Source: Cornus controversa
Lineage: Eukaryota; Streptophyta; Magnoliopsida; Cornales; Cornaceae
Reading direction: 5' to 3'
DNA length: 64,000 bases
NCBI GenBank assembly: GCA_026545225.1
Contig: CM048845.1
Span: 124,236,533-124,300,532 of the forward strand
A program made the position numbers and the translations under genes. Below the pieces are notes generated by a model that ran no database searches, had not been told where the DNA came from, and saw nothing but the letters and a program-made list of their open reading frames with translations. The stretch's first letter is position 1; each line of letters begins with the position of its first letter. Positions 35,829 through 56,666 of this stretch are shown piece by piece.

Positions 35829-36899
35829 TTATGATTTATAGTTTTTTTTTATCACAAGATTTCAACCCAAGGTTATTTTGGTAATTTTGATAATAACGAT
35901 CTATTGTAGTCTAAAGTTACCAAATTTACTCGTGTATAGTTTACAAAGTATCAAATTATTTCAAGTATCTTAAAGGCAAGAAGATATATGGAGTCAGGTG
36001 ATCATGGAACTCAAAGATCAACTATCAATATTAATGACAAAGTTGAAATAAATCCAAAACTCATATTGATCATGCATATTTATGTCCAAAAACTCATATA
36101 AAAAATATTGCAAAAGGATGAAGGCAATTGAATCAAAAGAAGAAGACAACACACATTGTGCATCAAGAGATTGAAGATTGGGTAGTTTAGTCTTGGGTGA
36201 GTGCTAGTATTTAATGTAAAATTATTTTTGAAGTAACTTCTTTTGAAAGTTAATCTATTAACCTAATGGACCATATAACTAATGCATATCATATCATAGT
36301 TCCTTGGACACTTAGAATTAGGCCATGAATTTCATTCATTCATCTTGAAGGTCTTTGTTGAGATTGAGCTAATTCAATCTTATAATTAGTTTTAAGAAAC
36401 TCAATTATTGAGTAAACAAATTCTAAGACCTAGATTTGAATTAGGAAATATTATTTTTGGTTCTTAGATACATTAACTTAGGCTTTGAACTCAATTGACT
36501 TACTTTATAGAGCTTTGTCATGCACAATTGTTGTTTCGGAGACTTAGCGCAAAAATTTAACCAAGTGTTGGATTCTAGGGACAAAAATGTAAATCTAATT
36601 TTTTCAATGAATCTTGACATAAAAAGTCCCAATAATTGTACCCTATGATTTATATGAATTTTCTCAACTCCAAATGACTGATTTGGTCATTCATATTGTA
36701 TGATGAATTTTTATGTCAAATGTGTGAAAACCGTTTTGTATTAAAACTGAAAAATAAGATTTTGATTCATTTAGAATTTGATTTTGAAACTATTTTTATT
36801 AAATCCAAATGAGGGGTACTTTGCTTATTTACATTAAATAGTTTAAAGTAAATCGAAATATTTACTTAAATATTTTGAATATAAATAAGTAAGCACTGT

Positions 36900-37790
36900 G
36901 TAGTGTGTTGATACACTGTGCAGAACTAAAATGGCTGAGTCTAATAATGATTTCGACCAGGGAAATTATGGTCGCCTGATGAATCCCATCAGCTGGTTGG
37001 TAAAAGCTGAAATGAATCCAGTAGCATGTGAAAAATTTTAACTGTTGAAGCATCGTTTCAACCAGCCGAAGAGTAGCTTCAATCGGCCTAAACAATGTCA
37101 TTAGTCGGCCGATGAATTCATCAGCCGGCCGATACTGCCGACAAGCTGTAACGGCTAGAAACAATTATATTTTGGTTGGGACTATAAATATAAGATGTCT
37201 GAGACATTTCTAAGTGTTGAGAGAGTGCAAGAGAGCAAGATTGAGACCTACCCATGTGCACAGACTTGAGAAACTCTTGAATGCAAATATTTGCATTTTA
37301 CTTGATAGAATATCTCTGGTAGAAACCACCATTGAGCCTTACATTGCATGTCATTCACTGTGGTTCATTTTGCAAACCTAGAGTTTAACTTTTCATTTGA
37401 ATATTTCATTTGTAACTCTAGGATATTGAGCTATCATTTGTGTATCTATCCATTGAGGGATATTTTGCATTGTACTCATACTATTATTCTACCTTTGAGA
37501 GGAAAACCAAGTGGTGCACTTGGCAAAAAAGACCAAGCGGTTGGTTTGGTAAAGAAGTCTTTGTGAGATTTTCATTGAGAAAGAAAGCCTAAGTCATGAG
37601 CTTGGCAAGGAAGTTTTGGTGAGGTGTTCACGGAGCAAAGAAACTCAAGTACTTCACTTGGCAATTGTAAAGATTTGCTTTCCACCCATAAAGGAAGCTC
37701 TATAATGGAAACCTCAAGATGTGCTCTTGAGGCATGGACGTAGGTGGGAGGTGCCAAACCATGTAAAAATCATGATGTCACTTGATTTGC
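36900..37790 (+). mobile_element. LTR-retrotransposon remnant (possible solo LTR)
   Basis: The stretch contains words typical of plant copia LTRs and leaders: GCATGGACGTAGGTGGGAGG, CCAAACCATGTAAAAATC, repeated AGCCGGCCGA, and several near-repeats of GCTTGGCAAGGAAG / CACTTGGCAA. There is no gag or pol. I could not locate both ends or a duplication, so limits and class are inference. Confidence 0.4.
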
Positions 37791-38390
37791 ATTTCTCTAT
37801 CCTTAAACTCCTTTACTTAATAACATTTCATTTGTTTAAATTCCATATGTTTTATATATGAATACTATGAGTTTATATGTTTTAATTCATATAAGGATAA
37901 TGAGATGAATGCTTAGAGTATATTGGTTGAGTTGTGGAATTGATTGAATTGTAGTTTCAAAGAATTGCACATGTATTTAGTTCTTCATTTGCTAAACTTA
38001 ATTGCACACCAAGTGTTCGATATAATCCGTGTTTTACATTGTCTTTACCTTGAGCATTCTAGATAGTGCATTCACATTAGCCCACTAAATGTTTGACAAA
38101 AGTCCAATCACACTAACAGAAATCTCTGCAATATTTAGAACTGATTCAAAAGCAATGTCTGTCGGAGCTGTTATCTTTGAACATACACATATAAACACAA
38201 CAACCCATTGTGTTTTTCCCTTTCCTTTTTCCACTGCAATCTGAATTTTTGTTCTTGATCTTCATAGATTCCTTCCATCTGGGTCTCTCTCAATCCATCA
38301 ATGGAAGCCTCATCATCCATTTCAACCCATCAAATCCTTTAATTCCAAGACTCACAACCAGAGTTCAAGAAAAACTTCGTCACTTCACTA

Positions 38391-38714
38391 ATGGAGGCTG
38401 CAACACTTTGCACCCCATCATTTGTAGAAGGCACATACTTTGTCTCTCACCCAAATTCATCAGAAATAAAAGCACTCCAAGGGCTCAAAGACAAGCTCAT
38501 GACCACTCATGGTCCTGATTCGATGTGGGACGTTCCTCTTTTGGGTGGAGACGAGAGAGCAAATATGTTACTTCATGGTGATAGTGCCGACATTAGGATT
38601 TTGATTTGCTCAGTTGTTTTGGTTAGTTTGATTGATTTTCTCATCTGGTTTGTTTGGAAAATGGAGAATTACAATCAAATTACCGAAAACTCAAGAGTTG
38701 AATACACCAATTAA
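38391..38714 (+). pseudogene. Truncated patellin / SEC14-like first exon
   Basis: The frame starts MEAATLCTPSFVEGTYF and continues EIKALQGLKDKLMTTHG, then MWDVPLLGGDERANMLL. The WGVPLLGGDERAD(V)xLL block precedes the CRAL-TRIO domain in patellins, which carry phosphoinositides at membranes and the cell plate. After NMLL the expected KFLRAR block is missing. Instead an unrelated tail with one hydrophobic segment (CSVVLVSLIDFLIWFVW) runs to a stop. The rest of the gene (CRAL-TRIO, GOLD) is not seen downstream. I read it as a truncated copy; a short expressed chimera cannot be excluded. Confidence 0.6.
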
Positions 38715-39127
38715 TTTAAGGTGTATGATTAGTGTGATCATATATATACCTATGTGTGTGTGTATATATATGTGCACACGCATTTATAATAAAGAGATGT
38801 AATCAAAGAGATCGATGATCAATTGTAGAAATATAAGAGATAGAGCATTAGAGAGAGAAGGGAGATGAGACAGAAAGGTATAGCCAAAGGGTAATTTTGT
38901 CTTAATACATAAAGTTTAGCTCACGTGCCAATCACGTGACCAACTTAACAGTCAATTTCAAACGGCAGGCTAATAGAAAGGTGCAACCTACAAATTTATT
39001 CCAAATCTATGGGAGTTAAATGCACAATTGGAACTAGAGGGGTGGTAATTGCACAAAATCTATATAACAGGGGTGTTTTCTGAACTTTGCCCTTATTTTT
39101 AATAACCACAATGAGTTATAAGTTAAA

Positions 39128-39597
39128 GGGTAAAGTGCAAAAAACATCCTGCTATATACCAAATGTGCAAAAAAAATTCCTGTAGTTTTACAATATGTGC
39201 AAACACCCACTTTCATCAAAATTTTCTTTTTAAATGACCAAAATGCCCCTCACAGCCTTTAAAACCCTTGTGCCATGTTTGGATGCAATATTTTTTTATT
39301 TTTATATTAATTAAAAATATATTTTAATTATTTTATTATTTCAGATGGGCTTGATGAGTAAAAATAAGGGAGTATTCGCACATTTTTTAAATAAATAAAA
39401 AATTAATATTCGTATGAGCCCTTTTTGAACATTCAAACATGGCACTACAGTGTAAGGGTGTTTTAGATATTTTAGTTGTCAAATTGACAAAATGTCCTCA
39501 CTTGCACATTTTGTAAACAATGAGGGGTTTTTTTTGCATTGCAGAGGAATTTTCCCACGTTTGGTGTATAGTGAGAATATTTTTTACACTTTACCTT
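39128..39597. mobile_element. TIR element (MITE), about 470 bp
   Basis: The left end GGGTAAAGTGCAAAAAACAT is matched on the opposite strand by the right end GGTAAAGTGTAAAAAATAT. Similarity continues through ACCAAATGTG/ACCAAACGTGGG and AATTCCT for about 80 bp. The ends resemble those of the 1105-2070 element. It is non-coding. The target duplication is not clear. Confidence 0.6.
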
Positions 39598-39690
39598 AAT
39601 TTAAAAATAGGTCATTAATTGTCTTAACTAATTTCAAAAATTCTATAAAAATAAAAAATTCACTGTTATTGAATTATGTGATAAAAAGTA

Positions 39691-42214
39691 GGGTAAGTAC
39701 CACTTACACCCACTTAGTTTAGGCAATATTTCGACTAGATCCCCTTTAGTTTCAATAATATTGACTACACCCCCTATAACTAACGTCTATCAGTTAAACT
39801 AATGATTTTTGGTGATTTTACGAATTTACCCCCGATTAAAATATTTAATTTAATAAATAAATGTAAGTGTCAAAAATCTAAACACGAAGCACACTTTAAA
39901 TTTGGTAGTAGTCTCAAGTATTAAAGAACAAAATACTCAACAGATCTTGTCAATATATTTCTATTTTATTTCACTTCAAAGATTTTTTTTCCTCTTCTTT
40001 ACAATGGGGTCTCTCTCCTTTTATACTACTTTCCCGAGCATGAGGTGGCAGGATCATGTTGAACTCGTCTTTAACCATTATCTTCAGTTGTCTTTATCTT
40101 TGATGAATAGATCGATCATGTCATCCGAAGCAAGAGGTGGTTTTGTGGGCGTTGTGTCATACCGGTATTGTTCTGTGTCTATTTTATTATTTTGGGCTTT
40201 ACTTATTATGAGTATGTTTGGGCCTGTTAGGGTCTTTATTATTTTGGCCTGCACTTATGAGTATGTTTGGGCCTGTTAGGGCCTTTATTATTTTGGCCCA
40301 CAATAAAAATTGGTGATGCTAAAAGACCGCATTCCCCCTCTCTCTATCTCTCTATCCTTCTCGGTTTCTCTTCCCTTCTCTCTCTCTATCCACCACTACG
40401 CTCAACCGGCCACCATTATTAGCTGCCAGAGCACCACTGCCATAAAAAATAAAAGACACCAGAATATAGTGTCAGTGAAACTCACATCCCCTCTCTCTCT
40501 ATATATATACACACACACATATATATGTATATACATACAGTACACACAAATATATATATATAGAACACACTAGTTCATTAACCTTTCATCCACGCCACCA
40601 TCAACAACATACCAACACGACCCTAAACCTCACTATTCTTCCATATTCCCCAACAAAACCACTACCAAGACCCACCATGGCCAACCCGTAAAACACCAGA
40701 ACACCGCCATGTGAAGGGCATGCACCCATGAAGTCACTGAGCAACCACCATCACTTCCATCGCCATCTTCAAACCAAGAACCCATGATATTCTCTCTCTG
40801 TGATGTGGATTTAAAAGAGACAATTAGTCGGGTCTTGTTTTAAACGCAACCAATTTAACCCACAACCCATTCCACCGATGAAGACCCACTACCAAAGCAA
40901 ACCCATTAACGGAAACCGATTCCAAAGCAAACCCATGTCGGATGCTCAGAGCGTGCTCATGACTTCATAGTGGAGGTTTGGCTTTTGGCCATGGACGGTG
41001 AGTTTTCGATAGTGGGTGTTTTCTGATGGCCTTCACATGGTAACCATGGCGTTAAGGTGTTAAACCGATGATTGGATGGTGGCTGTGGTGATTCTTGGTG
41101 ATGTCCAATGTTGCTTCGGCTTGAGTTGGTTGTAAATCTTCATCGGTGGAGACTCAAGCAGTGGTGAGTGGTTAACGTGGTGAGTGATGAGGAGTGGCGC
41201 TCTAGCAGTGAGTGTACATGGCCGGTGGAGAGAGCTTCAACTGAAATGGCCATGAGCTTCATCGGAGGAGACCCAGTTGAGAGGGGAGAGAAAAAGAAAG
41301 AGAATCAGGTGAGAGAAAAAGAAGAAAAAAAGTGAGAGAAGTTGTGTATAAATGTATATATATGTGTGTGTGTCCTGTGTATAAATGTCCTAAAGAGAGC
41401 TTCAACTAGCAATGAGTTGTTTGTGGGTCTCTCAGATTTTCTCTCCTCTCTCACTCCCTCTTCCACAACCGGGCGGTGGTCCTCGACGAAGGTCATTCTG
41501 ACGATAATGTTGACTGGCAATGTGGAAGGAGATCGGCAACCATGGCGGTAGAATGTGGAGTTTTGGCGATGAGCAGTAAGCTGTGCATGGGGTTCACTAT
41601 GGTATTGGATCTTCTTTGAATGGTGAAGATGTAAGGTGGCAGTGGGTGGACATTGAGCTCGGTTGTGAGCTTCAGTTGGTGACCGTTGATGGTCTTTGGC
41701 AGTGGAGGAATGGCCATGATTGGCGACGGGTGGTGATGGGTCTTTAGGTTTTTTGACGGGGAAGACAATGGTGTGCATGGAAAGTTGATGACAGTACAAT
41801 GGTGGTCTTCTGCCTCAATTTCGACAGGGAGGACATACTCGGTGGTGCACGGTGGCAAAAAGTAGGAAGAGTGAGAAAGGCGAGGAAGCCGAGAGAGAAA
41901 AAAGAAGAGAGAATCAGAGGAGAAAAGAAAAAAGAAAAAGAAAGAAAGAGAGAGACTGTAAGGGTATTTTCATAATTGTGTATTGATTAATGGGGTTAAA
42001 GATGTCATTTTATACATGAGAAGGGCAAAAAGGACTATTCATATATTTTTCTGATGCTGACGTCAGCAAATTCCATTTGTTGCTGACGTCACACTAACGG
42101 ATGAAGCAAATCAATACATGAACCCAAAATTGAGGTGTAGTCAAAATTATTGAAATTAGAGATAATCTAGTAGAAATATTGTCTAAACTTGGACACTTTC
42201 AGTGCTATTTACCC
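39691..42214. mobile_element. Mutator-like (MULE) element, 2.5 kb, non-autonomous
   Basis: A perfect 9-bp duplication TAAAAAGTA (39682-39690 and 42215-42223) flanks the element; 9 bp is the Mutator signature. The ends are inverted repeats of about 80 bp starting GGGTAAGTACCACTTACACC on the left and GGGTAAATAGCACTGAAAG on the right, read inward, both continuing through CAATATTTC and TTGACTACACC. There is no MURA-type transposase. The interior carries a short tandem repeat, CT and GA microsatellites, ATG/GGTGG-rich text and frames of low complexity on both strands that I do not accept as genes. The origin of the interior is unknown; captured host DNA is possible. Confidence 0.9.
40186..40301 (+). 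repeat. About 50-bp direct repeat inside the MULE
   Basis: TATTATTTTGG(G/C)C starts at about 40186, 40238 and 40287. The shared unit includes GAGTATGTTTGGGCCTGTTA. There are about 2.3 copies with few differences. Confidence 0.8.
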
Positions 42215-42901
42215 TAAAAAGTAACGTATAAGTACATTTTGAGGATGCACAGGTTAATGTGCATCCACAATATTGTTTTGACTAGAAAATGCATCTTGTT
42301 CCACAAGAGTAGTGTTTTGACTTGGAAAATGGTACAAACCCAATTGACAAATGAACTTTAAACACTAGCTTTTCACTGAAAACATGCCAATCAACTGGTG
42401 TAACAATTGTCTGGTGTTCATTTCATTTGAAAGCATGCCAGATGCAGCGTAGGCAGTCAGTGGTAAGAGTACAAGTTTAAAAGGGATAAAGAAATTGCCT
42501 TCACCAAGAAAATAATGGAAGTATTGTTCTTGGATTTCTATGTATTGTTTTAGATTTGATCCATATCTGACTCTTGCTAAATAGCACTGTACAACAAACA
42601 CCTTTATACCACAAACTACCATTAGCTATCATGAGGAAGATAATGATACAACTATTAGCTACTCAAAGCGGAATCCATACAAGACTAGCCACATTTATAA
42701 GAAAACAAAATTTATCGTGACAGCATAAAATTATCCACACATGGAAAATAGGCCCACTAGAAAATTTTGAGCATGCTACACGTGCACCTTTTGCAGCTTA
42801 TTAGACAGAAAATATACAGGCAGCCACGGAGGAGAGGCTCATCCGCTGGAAGAGAACATTCCAAAACGAGAAAAAAGTACATAAAACTGTAAAGGCAATT
42901 T

Positions 42902-45900
42902 CTATTTGGTGGAATGGGCATCATCTTGATTTGCCTCCTCCTCCCCATTTTGCAAGGTGGCTAAAGAGTCAGTAGGTGAGTTTTCAGCTGTTACTGCACC
43001 AGTACTTTCATTATCCTGGCGTCCAAAGAGAGATCCAAATGACAATGGATTGTAGGTGGAGCTCGCCTTTTTAAGGCCCTGTATGGTTTTTATTGCAGCG
43101 ATGGTGCTCCGGTATATTTCCGCAGTTTCCTCCCCAAGTGATGTCGGTGTTTCTGGGGAATTCTTTGCCGTATCAGTAGGTGTCGGGATTGTCTGATGTC
43201 GTGGAGCGGTAGTACATTCAACAACTTCTGCTTCCAATGGGAAGAGGACCTCAAGATTTGCCTCACACTCACGGACTAACCACGTGAGAGGTTCTGTGGT
43301 GAAGAAGGGTTGATGGAGGACAAGCTGTGTAAAGGGTAGACACAACAACCCCCCAGTTCTTTTATCATACTTCTTCAAGATTTTAACTAGACCTATTGAT
43401 GGAGGAGAAAACGGTTTTTAGAAGCTAAGAATATTTCAAATCCCCAGCTCTTAATTTTAGAAGAAAGATTATTCAGTATTAGTTGCTTTACCTGCGAACT
43501 TTAGGGAGCTCTAATTTTTGAGGAGCACAATCTCCCTAAAATGGTGGGAAAACCATTTGACAATCCAAATTAGATATAAAAGAAAGATATAAATGAGGTA
43601 GCTGCAGTACCTGCAAAATTTAGAGAGCTATAATTTTTGAGAAGCACCATCTCTCCATGAATTGTGACAAAGTCCTTGCGGATGTCCATCATCTCTTCAC
43701 TAAATTCACTCTCTGATGTGAACACTCCATCCTTCATGCTGTTCTCCTTCACTCGCTCAATCCTTTCCTTCAACTCCTGTTGAAATTGCAATTAAGAAAT
43801 AATAAAGGGCCACAGGGAATAGGAAAGATAGTCCAACATTTATGATGCTTCAAATACATAGGTGCATCGACTGACTGACACATATCATTCAGAGGATTCT
43901 CCGGTGATCACTAGTGGACACCATCATAGAGATTCTTCAACCAAAAATTTTAGGCCAAAAATGATGCAATAATAATGGTCCAACAAGAAAGATAAAAAAG
44001 TTACAAGACAAGGAGATAGATTAATAGTTATTATACTAGTATTAGCAAAGATTTTGAATATAATAAGTGCATATGCCCCACAAGTAGTATTAGATTGCAT
44101 TAGATGAGAATAGAAATAAGACATTTTAAAAGTCACTAGACATAATGGCACAAAATATACCAAGTCATGAGATTATACATATAGGAGGTGACTTTAATGG
44201 GCACGTGGGGATTGACGACTAGGATACCCATGTATCCATGGAGGATGTGGATTTCGGGATAGAAATGAGATAGGTGAAACGCTTCTAGAATTTGCAAAGG
44301 TATATGATTTAGCTATAGGAAATACCTTTTTTTAAAAAGAGGGAGGAACATCTAATTACATTTAAAAGTGGCATGAATAAAACACAAATTGATTATTGTC
44401 TATCTAGAAGAAGCGAGTGGACGTCATGCAAGGATTATAAGGTAATTCCGGGAGAGAGTGTTACCAACCAACACCGATTGCTCATATTAAACTTGGTAAT
44501 TAAAGGCGTTAATTATCAAAAACCAATAAAAGGTCACCAAAACGTAACATGGAAGGAGTTGAAAGATAACAAAGAGTTAACCTTTAGAGAAAAAAATGTT
44601 ACAAAGAACATAATGTAATTGGGATGACAATATAAATAATTTATGGGAAAAGGAAAACATGGCGAATTGAAAGAGACATTAAGAGACACAAAGGGAAACA
44701 AAGTTATTAAAAAAGAAACATAGTGGTGGAATAATGAAATACAAAAGGTAATACAATATAAGAGAAAGTTTTAAGGAATGGCACAAACGTAAGAATATAG
44801 AGGAGTTAGAGAAATACAAGAAACTGAAAAACGAGACTAAGAAAATGGTGGCTAAAGCCAAACATCATTTCTTAGATGAGTTCTATGGAAAATTAGATAC
44901 AAAAGAGGGTGGGTGAAAAAGCTATTTATAAATTGGCAAAGATTAGGAATAAGTTGAAAAGGCTATTTAATACTTAGATGTATTAAGGACTTCGATAAAA
45001 AAATATTACTTAAAGAGGATGATGTATTGAATAGGTGGCAACATTACTTTCAACAACTCCTAAATGAGGAATATCCTAGAGATGATATTGAAAATAATGA
45101 GCCTAATCTTAGTATGATACATAAATTCAATAGGAGCGAGGTAGAGAGCCCATTGCAAAAAATGAAAAACAAGAAAGGCTAACTACACAAGGATTTCTCC
45201 ATATATCCTTTTTTTGTTAAATCAACTCAACAAAGCCTTTGATACCCACAACGTCAACTCTACTACATAAATCTTTTTTTTTCTGCCATTCACTCCCATT
45301 GAGACACATCTATCGAATTATATATATATATATAATTTGTCCCTTCATTGCCTTTTACTACTCCCCGAAGCACCTTTAACTCAAACTAATTAAATAATCA
45401 TTCGTTTTTGAAAATGTAAACAAAGCATAGTAGGCATATCTATATTTTGATATTTAATTACTGCTATCCTAACCTCTCCCCACTGTTGCATTTATTTGTT
45501 ATTCTATCTTTACTTTCATTTAATTCATTGATCATATCCAGCATCCTCATTTTTTTTTTTTGATCATCATACATTCAGTAGTATATATACGGTTTGCCTC
45601 GTAGCTACACAACATAGATGTTTCCCATTACTTTGATAATACTTTTTATAACAAGCACACAATACTCTACTTAGTCAGTAAGTAACTAAGTACTCCTCCT
45701 CCTAGCCCATCTTGCATAATTTTACAAACAATATCATGTTCAAACAGCTCAATTTCCTCCCCTATAGAAATGGAACCTTAATAACAAAAATGCTCACTTT
45801 TGTGTATACTAGCCACCTATTTTCCTACCACTAGCTCTTGCAAAGTCTAAAGTTATATTCCATATTCTTAATCCTGCTTATCTCAGGACCTTTAGATTCT

Positions 45901-46687
45901 AAAGCAACCTTCCAAAATTCATAACTAACAGCAATTGAAAATGTGTGACTACCAAACTATATATCAAATCTTCATCAGATAACTTTAAAATTCACAAAGA
46001 ATAATCATAAAAAAATGGATAATTGGACACACAACATAATAAAGCAACCTTCCAAAACTGATAAATAACATACAACTAAAAATGTTTGACTACCAAACTA
46101 TAACTTCAAAATTCACAAAGAGTAATCATTAAAAAGGGATAATTGGACAGATAACATAATAAAGCAACCTTCCAAAATTCAAAAATAACAGCAACTAAAA
46201 ATGTTTGGCTACCAAACTGTATATCAAATCTTCTTCAGATAACTTTAAAATTCAAAAGAATAATCATAAAAAAAAAAGGATAATTGGGCACGTAACATAA
46301 TATATACATATATATTTATATATATATATACACAAAACTATAAAAGCCGGGGAGTGGAAGGACCTGAAGGCGGATGACAAACTCTTCTTCTTTGTCGACG
46401 TAGAAATCGTTGAACTTCTCGAGTTCGTCCCTGAGAATCTTGATGAACCAGTCTTGAAGGTCAACCAAACAAGGCATGCTTGTGTCGGGATGGTCAACTC
46501 CATCAACGGCTGCGGAGGCATCTGCGTCAGCAGGACGGCGATGATCATGATTGGGAAGGATTGAATCATCAACGGTGACAGGGATGTGCTTGAGTAGCTT
46601 CTTTAAGAGCTTATAACACAGAAACTTGTCCCTCCAATCGGGTAGGGTTTCTTCCAGGTGGGTCCGGAACTCCTTCCCAAATTTCAT
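42902..46687 (-). CDS. SPX4: SPX domain protein, SPX4 type
   Basis: Three exons on the - strand, 46687-46364, 43776-43611 and 43392-42902, joined in phases 0 and 1, give 326 aa (Arabidopsis SPX4 is similar in length). SPX domains bind inositol pyrophosphates; SPX proteins then hold PHR-type transcription factors and repress phosphate-starvation genes when phosphate is ample. The start [20 protein letters not shown] is diagnostic. Lysine clusters KKLLKH and [12 protein letters not shown] (about 167-177) form the ligand-binding surface. [20 protein letters not shown] and [20 protein letters not shown] are SPX4-like. The acidic, Ser/Thr-rich tail ends DDAHSTK. The first ATG of the conserved start was chosen; a longer upstream frame has no family support. 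Intron 1 (2.6 kb) hosts a LINE fragment. A GA repeat lies in the leader at about 46773-46795. No breaks. Confidence 0.95.
43960..45180 (+). mobile_element. LINE fragment, endonuclease to RT start, in SPX4 intron 1
   Basis: + strand pieces in broken frames match plant LINEs: [13 protein letters not shown] (endonuclease), then the best stretch [20 protein letters not shown] and [20 protein letters not shown], then [15 protein letters not shown] at the entry of the reverse transcriptase. Stops and frame changes are frequent, so it is dead. It lies antisense to SPX4 inside its first intron, from which it would be spliced out. Confidence 0.8.
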
Positions 46688-47049
46688 GTCTACGACGACG
46701 ACGATGATAATTATGTGAGGCTCATGGAGGAATGAATCGGTTATATATAATGTCGATATAGTGAGAGAATATTTAGAGAGAGAGAGAGAGAGCTGTTTGA
46801 GACTCAGAGGGGAAAGGAATAAGGAGGAATTTGGAATCTGAAAAGAAAACGAAAAGAAGATAGGTATTAAATGATGATGGCCAGTATTGTTTTGTATTAC
46901 AGTATTTGTTTGGACTCTCGAAGGGATTGGCATTTTTCGGAGGATGATACGTTGATACCATCACCGGCACTACATTAAAAAAAAAAAAAAAAAAAAACAA
47001 GGCCAAATTGCACAAAATCCAAAACAAAAGAAAAACAAATATTCCGTAA

Positions 47050-47550
47050 CCCGTAAAGTAATTATAATGAGGAAAATACTTTTTAATATAAATTTATAAA
47101 ATTTTAAACTTTTTAAAAATAATTTCTATTTTAGGTTTTATTTTTCTTATTAATTTTTAAAAAATAGAACTTTAAGAAAATTTGAAAACTACACAACATT
47201 AAAGTAATGTTATAAAGACAAAAATGTCTCTTAATATAAATTTAAGAAAATGTATATTTTCTTTAAAATGATTTTTATTTTAGATTTTTTTTCTTTTCAA
47301 ATTTTTAAAAATTAATAAAATTTTAAAAATTATTCCAAGGTAAAAATTCATGAAATATTTTCATGACGTATAGTATTACTCTTTTCATTTTCATATAGAT
47401 GTAATATTAAAAAAATTCGAAAATACAATTTAACAACACTATCAAATGAGTTATTTGTATTAATTTTAATCTTATATTAAAGGGCAATATTTTCTTAAAT
47501 TTATATTAAAGGGCATTTTTGTTATTATAATATCACTTTGAAACAATTGA
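47050..47550. repeat. AT-rich inverted repeat (MITE-like)
   Basis: GACAAAAATGTCTCTTAATA near 47218 reappears inverted near 47500 as TATTAAAGGGCATTTTTGTT, and AATATAAATTTAAGAAAATG has an inverted partner too. It is very AT-rich, non-coding, and the ends are not fixed. Confidence 0.45.
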
Positions 47551-47559
47551 AAAAGTTCA

Positions 47560-48480
47560 TGAGATTTTTTAATCAATTATTTTTTTTGTAGGAGATTTTG
47601 TGCCAAAAAATGAAGTGGAGTGAGCTTTAAGGAATTTCCCCTAAAAACAATAGTATAAAAATCAGAAAAAAAAGAAGTTAATATTAAAAGAGAAATAATA
47701 TGGAGTTTGAAACTCCAAATTTAAAACACAAATATTTTAGAAAAAATTATCTCTTACTTATAAACTTTAAAGACAAATAAGTCTTATACAATACAACAAC
47801 AAAAATAATTTTTAAAAAATATTTCTAAATAAGTACATAATTTACAAATAATTAACTATTTTTTTTCTTTCTGTATTGCCCATCATTAGTGTCTTTCTTC
47901 AGTAAATACAATTTTCGCTCTCTACTTCCGATATATTTTTTAACTATTACCTATTTAACTTTTCCTCTTGCTCCTTCCACTTATGCTGCTGCTGATGTTG
48001 TAACAATAATTGTTACCAAAATATTACTCTTAAAACATTTAACAACTTATTTCGCAACATGTAAAAATACAATTAATACTTTTCATCCATTTATAAATAA
48101 TAAAGGAATTGTTTTCATTATTTTTTAATTGTATGGTTCATATTTCTTTAATTTGTCCTGTTAAGATTGTTGCGCAGATCCTCCACCTCTGGAATCTGGA
48201 TTCTGATTTCCACAAAAACTATTTTGATACACCATACCATAGCAATTGTTTAGATCCTTCCCATTTATTTTATTTAAACAGAAACAGTTCCTACAAATTA
48301 ATTTGTCCCCAACTTGGAAAATTTTAACCCCACGTCACATTGTTTTAAACTCCGGCTGAAGCGAATGAGACAGTACAGCTTGGTTTTATCAAGACTTCAG
48401 AAAATGAAAATTGACACGAACGTGTCAGTCTTGCAAATGACCTCCACGGCACTCATTCACCTTTTAATCCTTCGAAAATA

Positions 48481-48526
<46 letters not shown>

Positions 48527-48941
48527 GATATGCATATTATTATATAGGTCCATATCAATGTGGGTGGTACATTTGAAAGATTTTTTTCATCTCGGTAAAT
48601 CAATTCTTACAATCACAATGTCACAACTTTCAATTGAAAATAATCCTATTTTATTTGTCTGCATTATCTTTATCCATGTTAAACATTACCCTCCGTACAA
48701 GTCACATTTACTTTTTAGTACCTTGATCGCTAATTTTTGTTACTGTTTCATTTGCAATTATACTTTGTTAAAATTTTGATATATTAAATTGTATTTATCA
48801 TTTTTATCCCATTTTCTTTTCATTTCACATTATTCGCCTTTAATCACTAATCAACGTTCAATTAGAATGGATATAACGTTAGATACACTTCAACTGGAAC
48901 ACCCAAAAAAAAAACACAACAATTTGTGCAGGCAAGACGAT
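47560..48941. other. Gap between SPX4 and CGS: no gene called
   Basis: AT-rich sequence with a (TA)n tract at about 48484-48523. A + strand frame at 47889-48128 and another at 48109-48327 are open but resemble nothing I know and have no clear splice context. The end near 48941 is the expected 3' UTR of CGS. Confidence 0.35.

Positions 48942-56666
<7,725 letters not shown>

Noticed and set aside
40310..40573. Open frame in the MULE with CT, TA and CA runs
   Set aside because: It only translates microsatellite sequence.
41305..41858. Two overlapping - strand frames of 120-164 codons in the MULE
   Set aside because: His/Pro/Thr-rich text from GGTGG/ATGG repeats, no motif, no start context; judged low-complexity.
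46316..46933. SPX4 start further upstream
   Set aside because: Upstream codons are GA-repeat leader; SPX proteins begin at MKFGKEF.
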